NCBI RefSeq assembly: GCF_016899425.1
Contig: NZ_CP045996.1
Location: 434,001 to 498,000, forward strand
Direction of reading: 5' to 3'
From: Burkholderia sp. MS389
GTDB lineage: Bacteria > Pseudomonadota > Gammaproteobacteria > Burkholderiales > Burkholderiaceae
Length of the DNA stretch: 64,000 bases
Of this stretch, positions 59,930 to 64,000 are shown piece by piece; positions within the stretch are counted from its first letter, which is position 1; every line of letters starts with the position of its first letter. The notes under the pieces were generated by a model. The model saw only the letters and a program-made list of their open reading frames with translations. It was not told where the DNA came from and ran no database searches. Position numbers and translations under genes: made by a program.

Positions 59930-61054
59930 ATGCGTCTTTCCGATTTCATCGTACGGAACATGGAACCGATCCTGGTGCAGTGGGAAGCGTTTGCTGCCAC
60001 GCTGTTACCGGCCGCGAGGTACATGACCTCGCACGGACTACGCGACCACGCGCGCGAGATCCTGATCGCCGTCGCCAAGGACATCGCGACCCCGCAGACG
60101 AGGGAAGCGCAACACGAAAAATCGCTGGGGCGCGCACCCGAGCCGGCGAACGCCAGCGAGACGGCCGCGCAGACGCATGCCGTTTTGCGCGCCCAGCGGG
60201 GTTTCAACATCAACCAGTTGGCGGCCGAGTATCGGGCGCTGCGTGCCAGCGTGCTGCGCCTGTGGATCGACGCGTGTCGGCCGGGCCCGGTCGACATGGA
60301 CGACATGATTCGCTTCAACGAAGCGATCGATCAGGCGCTCGCGGAATCCGTCTCGTTTTTTACCGAACAGGTCGAACAGGCTCGTAACTTGTTTCTCGGC
60401 ATGCTGAGCCATGACATGCGCACGCCGCTGCAGACGATCCAGCTCACGGCGTCGTATCTTGCCGCGCTCAATGCGGGTGAGGAGATATCGGAGGCCGCCG
60501 CTCGGCTGATCAGAAGCGGTGGTCGCATGCAGGGCCTTCTCGATGATCTCTGCGATTTCAATCGAACCCAGCTCGGGCTGGGCATCAACGTCGTTCCCCG
60601 TCCTATCGACCTCGCGCATGTGCTCGTCAATGTGGTGGACGAGCTGCGGGCAGGTCATCCGGATCGCGAAATCACCGTCGATATGCGTGGGGATCTCCGG
60701 GGCGAGTGGGACGACCAGCGCATGCAGCAGTTGCTGAGCAATCTGGTGAGCAATGCCGTCAAGTACGGTGCGCGCGATACACCGGTGCGGGTGGTGGCCG
60801 CGACGACCGGCGCCGACGTGGTCGTCGAGGTCGGCAACAGCGGGCCGGCGATCGATCCGCGCACGCTCGACCGTATTTTCGATCCGCTCGAGCGCGGGGA
60901 GGCTGATCGTTCGCGACGGACGGGGGATGATGCCGGTCTAGGGCTCGGGTTGTTTATCGCCAACGAAATCGCCAAGGCGCATCGCGGCCGGATTGATGCG
61001 CGGTCGGATCAGACGGAAACCGTTTTTACGGTGCGGTTGCCGAGGGGCATATGA
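59930..61054 (+). CDS. Soluble sensor histidine kinase with RsbRD-like N-terminus
   Basis: 374 aa without membrane helices. The N-terminal helical domain (about 1-145) begins MRLSDFIVRNMEPILVQWEAF, typical of the RsbRD_N sensor domain, and ends AEYRALRASVLRLW. The kinase core has H-box LGMLSHDMRTPLQTI, N-box LLSNLVSNAVKYG, a G1-type VGNSGPAI with reduced Gly content, and G2 GLGLGLFIANEI. The ATG was chosen for its GAGGGG element. No receiver gene is adjacent, so its partner is unknown. Divergent from the esterase gene. Confidence 0.87.
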   Translation: MRLSDFIVRNMEPILVQWEAFAATLLPAARYMTSHGLRDHAREILIAVAKDIATPQTREAQHEKSLGRAPEPANASETAAQTHAVLRAQRGFNINQLAAEYRALRASVLRLWIDACRPGPVDMDDMIRFNEAIDQALAESVSFFTEQVEQARNLFLGMLSHDMRTPLQTIQLTASYLAALNAGEEISEAAARLIRSGGRMQGLLDDLCDFNRTQLGLGINVVPRPIDLAHVLVNVVDELRAGHPDREITVDMRGDLRGEWDDQRMQQLLSNLVSNAVKYGARDTPVRVVAATTGADVVVEVGNSGPAIDPRTLDRIFDPLERGEADRSRRTGDDAGLGLGLFIANEIAKAHRGRIDARSDQTETVFTVRLPRGI

Positions 61055-61367
61055 GGCGGGGAGCGCGGGCAGGGGAATGATTCGCCGGGCTTGCGGTTGG
61101 CGGTGTGGCGAGAGGCCGCTATCGGCGAGGAAGCGCCATTCTTCGCGTAAGGGGATCTGACATTCGGGTGTCGGCTTTTCAAGGACTTACCGGCCGCTCG
61201 CGTACCAATGATGCGCGTCGTGCGGTCGCCCAAAGCGGATTAACTCGTCTCCGCCAAAAATCGACCAGGTCGCATGTCCGCTTCACTAGAGCGCCATCGG
61301 CTGAATTGCTTCCGGGCTGACATTGGTGCGGAACATCGGCCCGACGCCGATATGCTGCTTTGGACAC
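61055..61367. other. Intergenic stretch, possibly decayed repeat
   Basis: No supported gene. The stretch from about 61,140 to 61,360 resembles the mosaic of short, out-of-frame coding-like fragments often found next to old insertion sites, and marks a change from typical Burkholderia codon use to the more mixed codon use of the right-end cluster. No inverted ends or transposase remnant could be identified. Confidence 0.35.
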
Positions 61368-62234
61368 TTACTCGCCGTCAGGCCAACCGGTGGCAGCGGC
61401 GATGCTGATCGCGCCAACCTGGCCGGGAAGTTCAGTCATGCGGCGGCTTCCGGGCGCCAGTCTGGCGATGCAATATCCTCCTGGTACCGTTTTTGGGGTC
61501 AAACACCAGACCTGACCGTCGGTTCCGACACAGACGCGGATGACCATGCCGGCGCGAGGCGATTTCAGGCAGTTGCGGCAGTTTGCCGATTGACGGCACT
61601 CGGCGAAGTGACCGGGGCCGTCCGGGTGAAGCCGCCAAAGGTCTCCTCGCGAGTTGACCGTCCACGCGCATCCGTCCGGTGCGCAAGCAATTTGTGTCGC
61701 CGCGATGGGTTCTGGCATCTCGTGCCAACACGTCGCCCCTGCGCCTCGTCTCCGAATCGGCTTTCCCCCCAAGCGTGCAAGGCCCCCCAACAACCACAGC
61801 GACTCATCGGGACCTTCACAGACGCCAACCGCGTCGAATTCGAGACCATTGGATTGCAGAATACGACCGTCGTCGCCAATCAAGTCCAGCCGGTGTCCTG
61901 CCAGCACCCATACGCCTGACCTTGCTGCAGCAATCGCAGCATGCTGTTCCAACTCGATCACCAGCTTCCAGGAAGCCCCGCCAGCAACGCGCAGCCAGAC
62001 TCCCCATCTCGCGTGACATTCGTTTCGTGCCATGACCCAGGTCCTACCCTGCGCGGCAACCGTGACCTCCTCGGCATGCCATCCCTTCGGAAGGGACGAC
62101 TCGGTGATTTTTCCCGTCGCCGTGACATGGAAGACTTCGCCAGAGCAACGAACGGCCCAGAGGAGGGGGTGGGAGGGCGTCCCGGTGAATCGATGTAACT
62201 CGTTTGGGGTCTGGCCAGGTGAGACGGATTTCAT
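61368..62234 (-). CDS. Beta-propeller-like repeat protein, 288 aa
   Basis: The start MKSVSPG is chosen because of an AGGAG element 8 bases upstream. The protein has at least six repeating units of about 45 residues with a Trp at the strand core and a Gly/Asp turn: LLWAVRCSGEVFHV, RTWVMARN, SGVWVLAGHRLDLIGDDG, SLWLLGGLARLGG, CAWTVNSRGDLWRLHP and QVWCLTPK. This is the pattern of tectonin or similar propellers. Several Cys are clustered (CRQSANCRNC). No signal peptide. It is divergent from the radical SAM operon. Function unknown. Confidence 0.7.
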   Translation of the reverse strand: MKSVSPGQTPNELHRFTGTPSHPLLWAVRCSGEVFHVTATGKITESSLPKGWHAEEVTVAAQGRTWVMARNECHARWGVWLRVAGGASWKLVIELEQHAAIAAARSGVWVLAGHRLDLIGDDGRILQSNGLEFDAVGVCEGPDESLWLLGGLARLGGKPIRRRGAGATCWHEMPEPIAATQIACAPDGCAWTVNSRGDLWRLHPDGPGHFAECRQSANCRNCLKSPRAGMVIRVCVGTDGQVWCLTPKTVPGGYCIARLAPGSRRMTELPGQVGAISIAAATGWPDGE

Positions 62235-62401
62235 CGAACGCACTCCTGTCGACGCAAGTCGCAGGGTCGCGGTGCCATGCATCACCTGCTCAGGTCGGAG
62301 TTGATGGTGCATCTAATAGTAGACAACGCAACGCTACATGGATACGCTCTTTGCGTGTTTCTATCGAGTAGCCACCACACTTATCGCATAAGGGGGCAAC
62401 G

Positions 62402-62809
62402 ATGGCGGCAGTCCGAATCCGGGGAACGTGGTATCTGTCATTGTCGGTTCACACCGACGACATCAAATCAACGCCGCTACGGGTCGGCGACGCACAATTA
62501 GTGGTGCAAACGGCTAATCGGACCGGCATTGGCGGCGAGCTGCACATCGGGGGCGAAAGCCTGGCGGTTGCTGGCAAGATCAAGCCCGGCAGTCCGGCTG
62601 TCGTCAGCATTACCGAAGCCGGCGCTGACGGGTTGCTTGTCCAGGACGGCGTGGAAGCCATCCTTTATATCCCGCCATGGTGGCCGAGCGTCAAATACCA
62701 GCACGATCTCATTACAGGAACGATGGTCGTGGGGGCGTCGTCGTCGCTCAGAAGCCCACGGCTCGCCCACAAAATCATTCTTGTTTCGGGCGTTCAGCCG
62801 TTCGAATGA
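62402..62809 (+). CDS. Hypothetical beta-rich protein, 135 aa
   Basis: It follows an AGGGGGC ribosome binding site. The composition (GTWYLSLSVHTDDI, LVVQTANRTGIGGELHIG, PAVVSITEAGADGLLVQDG) indicates a beta-sandwich or OB-like fold. No signal or membrane segment. Its last bases overlap the next gene in an ATGA junction, so it is the first gene of a tightly coupled operon with the NlpC/P60-like and radical SAM genes. It may be a structural or scaffold protein, or a substrate of the radical SAM enzyme. No family recognised. Confidence 0.75.
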   Translation: MAAVRIRGTWYLSLSVHTDDIKSTPLRVGDAQLVVQTANRTGIGGELHIGGESLAVAGKIKPGSPAVVSITEAGADGLLVQDGVEAILYIPPWWPSVKYQHDLITGTMVVGASSSLRSPRLAHKIILVSGVQPFE

Positions 62810-63285
62810 TCGCCTCGATTGCCAGGTACGAGATTCGACTCGCTCACTGGTTGGCGGCTTCGGTTGGCGCCCCGTACAAGTTCGGCGGCCGCGGGCCGAC
62901 CGGCATCGATTGTTCGAGTCTGTTGATGCGTGCCATTCGCAAGAGCCTGCGGCTCACGGTTGCGCAGCTTCCATGGATGACTGCGGATCAAATGGCGAGA
63001 GGCCGTCAAGGCGTTACTGTACAAGCCACGGAGATGGTATCGGCGCAGCGCTGCCTGTTGGCTTTTTTCGACTGGGACGAAGACGGAATCCACGAACATG
63101 CCGCGGCGTGCCTGCCGGACGGATCGTGGATCTGGGCGTCTACGTCGGCAGGCAAGGTCATCCGGGTCGATCCTCGATCGACTTCGATTTGGGACCGTCA
63201 ATGGCGTGAAATTGAGGGGGCGCTGGACGGGCGGCGAAGCACCCTGCGCATGGTCGACTGGCGTGCCTTGGGGGCAATCCGATAA
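62806..63285 (+). CDS. NlpC/P60-type papain-like protein, no signal peptide
   Basis: 159 aa. It has the NlpC/P60 core: YKFGGRGPTGIDCSSLL with nucleophile Cys36, then CLLAFFDWDEDGIHEHAAACLPDGSWIWAS with the catalytic His at 98 (or 96), matching the DLVFF-HVGIY order of the family. Unlike cell-wall hydrolases it lacks an export signal, so it may act on a cytoplasmic peptide, be released by lysis, or be a toxin or processing protease. It overlaps the upstream gene (ATGA) and the downstream radical SAM gene (TAATG). This strict coupling indicates a shared pathway. Confidence 0.82.
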   Translation: MIASIARYEIRLAHWLAASVGAPYKFGGRGPTGIDCSSLLMRAIRKSLRLTVAQLPWMTADQMARGRQGVTVQATEMVSAQRCLLAFFDWDEDGIHEHAAACLPDGSWIWASTSAGKVIRVDPRSTSIWDRQWREIEGALDGRRSTLRMVDWRALGAIR

Positions 63286-64000
63286 TGGAACGAGGATCCG
63301 TTCCCCTATGGATCTGGATGGATCTGTCCGCGGCATGCAATCTGGCGTGCCGCGACTGCTATACCAAGCATGTCCATACATCGCGCCTGCTCTCGACGGA
63401 TCACTTCGCGCTCGTGCTCGAAAAATTGAATGCCGCCGGCGTCACGATCGAGAAACTCCATCTGAACTGGCGCGGTGAACCGCTGACAAACAAGCGATTT
63501 GGCGAATTTCTTCGCATCCGCAATACGACCGCTCCTGGCGTTCCACTCGAGTTCCACACTAACGGGCTCCTGCTTTCGCACGACACGTGTGCCGAGATTG
63601 TTCGGCAAACACGCGAAGGAGATCTCGCATACGTGTCCATAGACGGGGGTGGACGAGTCCTGCACGAAGCCAACCGGGGGCCCGGCACGTGGTTACCAAC
63701 GCTGCGCGGCTTGGAAAGGCTGCTGGATGCGCGAGATGCCGCAGGCGAGCCGCATTTGAGCGTCGGAATCTACGAGATCACCTATCTGCGCGGCGCGATC
63801 TACGATCGTGAGCTTGTCGTCCTGTCCCGCAGGTGCGACGCATGGACCAGAGTCTGCCCTATTGACAGAGAAGGACGGGAAATACCCTTTGCGGCCGACG
63901 TCCTTCCTCAAGGAGCCTGTTTCTGGGCAGGCAACGCGATGTGCATCACGGTAACCGGCGATGTGCATGTCTGCATGCTCTCGTTCGATCGGAGTGGCGT
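63285..64000 (+). CDS. Radical SAM protein with SPASM-like cysteines (truncated by window end)
   Basis: The ATG overlaps the stop of the preceding gene (TAATG) and the frame stays open for 238 codons to the end of the window. Near the N-terminus, Cys18-x3-Cys22-x2-Cys25 (in CNLACRDCY) is the radical SAM [4Fe-4S] motif. The SAM-binding Gly region follows (LNWRGEPL). Additional Cys (CDAW, VCPID, ACFWAGNAMC, HVCML) with GDVHVC resemble a SPASM or twitch auxiliary-cluster domain, typical of enzymes that modify peptides or proteins. The C-terminus is missing, so cofactor content and substrate cannot be settled. Confidence 0.88.
   Translation, partial: MERGSVPLWIWMDLSAACNLACRDCYTKHVHTSRLLSTDHFALVLEKLNAAGVTIEKLHLNWRGEPLTNKRFGEFLRIRNTTAPGVPLEFHTNGLLLSHDTCAEIVRQTREGDLAYVSIDGGGRVLHEANRGPGTWLPTLRGLERLLDARDAAGEPHLSVGIYEITYLRGAIYDRELVVLSRRCDAWTRVCPIDREGREIPFAADVLPQGACFWAGNAMCITVTGDVHVCMLSFDRSG

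Noticed and set aside
61179..61367. A 62-codon minus-strand frame next to the propeller gene
   Set aside because: No ribosome binding site; it resembles random coding-like fragments and is not called as a gene or transposase remnant.

Overview
The base composition (about two-thirds G+C, with a few sharp AT-rich dips), codon use and gene families point to Burkholderia, most likely a Burkholderia cepacia complex species, and probably a secondary chromosome because almost everything here is accessory. No rRNA, tRNA, CRISPR array or intact insertion sequence was seen. The species call is inference.

Layout. 0-3.9 kb: an OmpA-type lipoprotein and small conserved genes. 3.9-8.9 kb: a cytochrome c oxidase operon (cytochrome c-fused subunit II, subunit I, two subunit III-type proteins, subunit IV) ending in a Tat-exported HiPIP. 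9.2-18.6 kb: a compact polyketide locus. MaoC and a triple-CMD/AhpD-like protein point left. A reductase, crotonyl-CoA carboxylase/reductase, a one-module PKS (KS-AT-ACP-TE), a free ACP and a KAS III enzyme point right. Two nearly identical operator-like boxes sit at the divergent promoter and just beyond the last gene. 18.7-20.3 kb: a 56-codon reading frame, an EAL protein and an AT-rich gap. 20.3-30.2 kb: a surface-adhesion locus with a CHASE2-like sensor kinase, a NYN nuclease with a cold-shock-like tail, an OmpA/SmpA lipoprotein, a large trimeric autotransporter and an OmpR-type regulator. 30.5-36.5 kb: a LexA-type box and a giant tandem UvrA.

36.6-41.6 kb: a DAACS symporter with a periplasmic binding protein, a second binding protein lacking an export signal, a bS21 paralogue and three small unknowns. 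41.9-44.6 kb: chrB-chrA-chrB' chromate resistance. 44.6-46 kb: a tiny lipoprotein and a DUF4382 lipoprotein. 46.3-49.5 kb: a panE-like reductase and MFS exporter divergent from a LysR regulator. 49.6-50.8 kb: a porin. 51.5-55.1 kb: a GNAT, a GntR regulator with a carboxylate/amino-acid symporter, an unknown gene, a candidate small RNA with a strong terminator and a GNAT remnant. 55.2-61 kb: three signalling proteins (degenerate HD-GYP, MHYT kinase, RsbRD-type kinase) and a PHB-depolymerase-like esterase.

61.4 kb to the end: a different-looking cluster. A beta-propeller-like protein points left. A tightly overlapping operon points right: a 135-aa protein, an NlpC/P60-type protein without a signal peptide and a radical SAM enzyme that runs off the window.

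The two best candidates for undescribed systems are the self-contained alkylmalonyl/PKS locus at 9-18.6 kb and the radical SAM-NlpC/P60 operon at 61.4-64 kb. In the PKS locus, KAS III, reductase, dehydratase and CCR could build an unusual extender unit that the single PKS module then uses. The product and the regulator cannot be read from this window.
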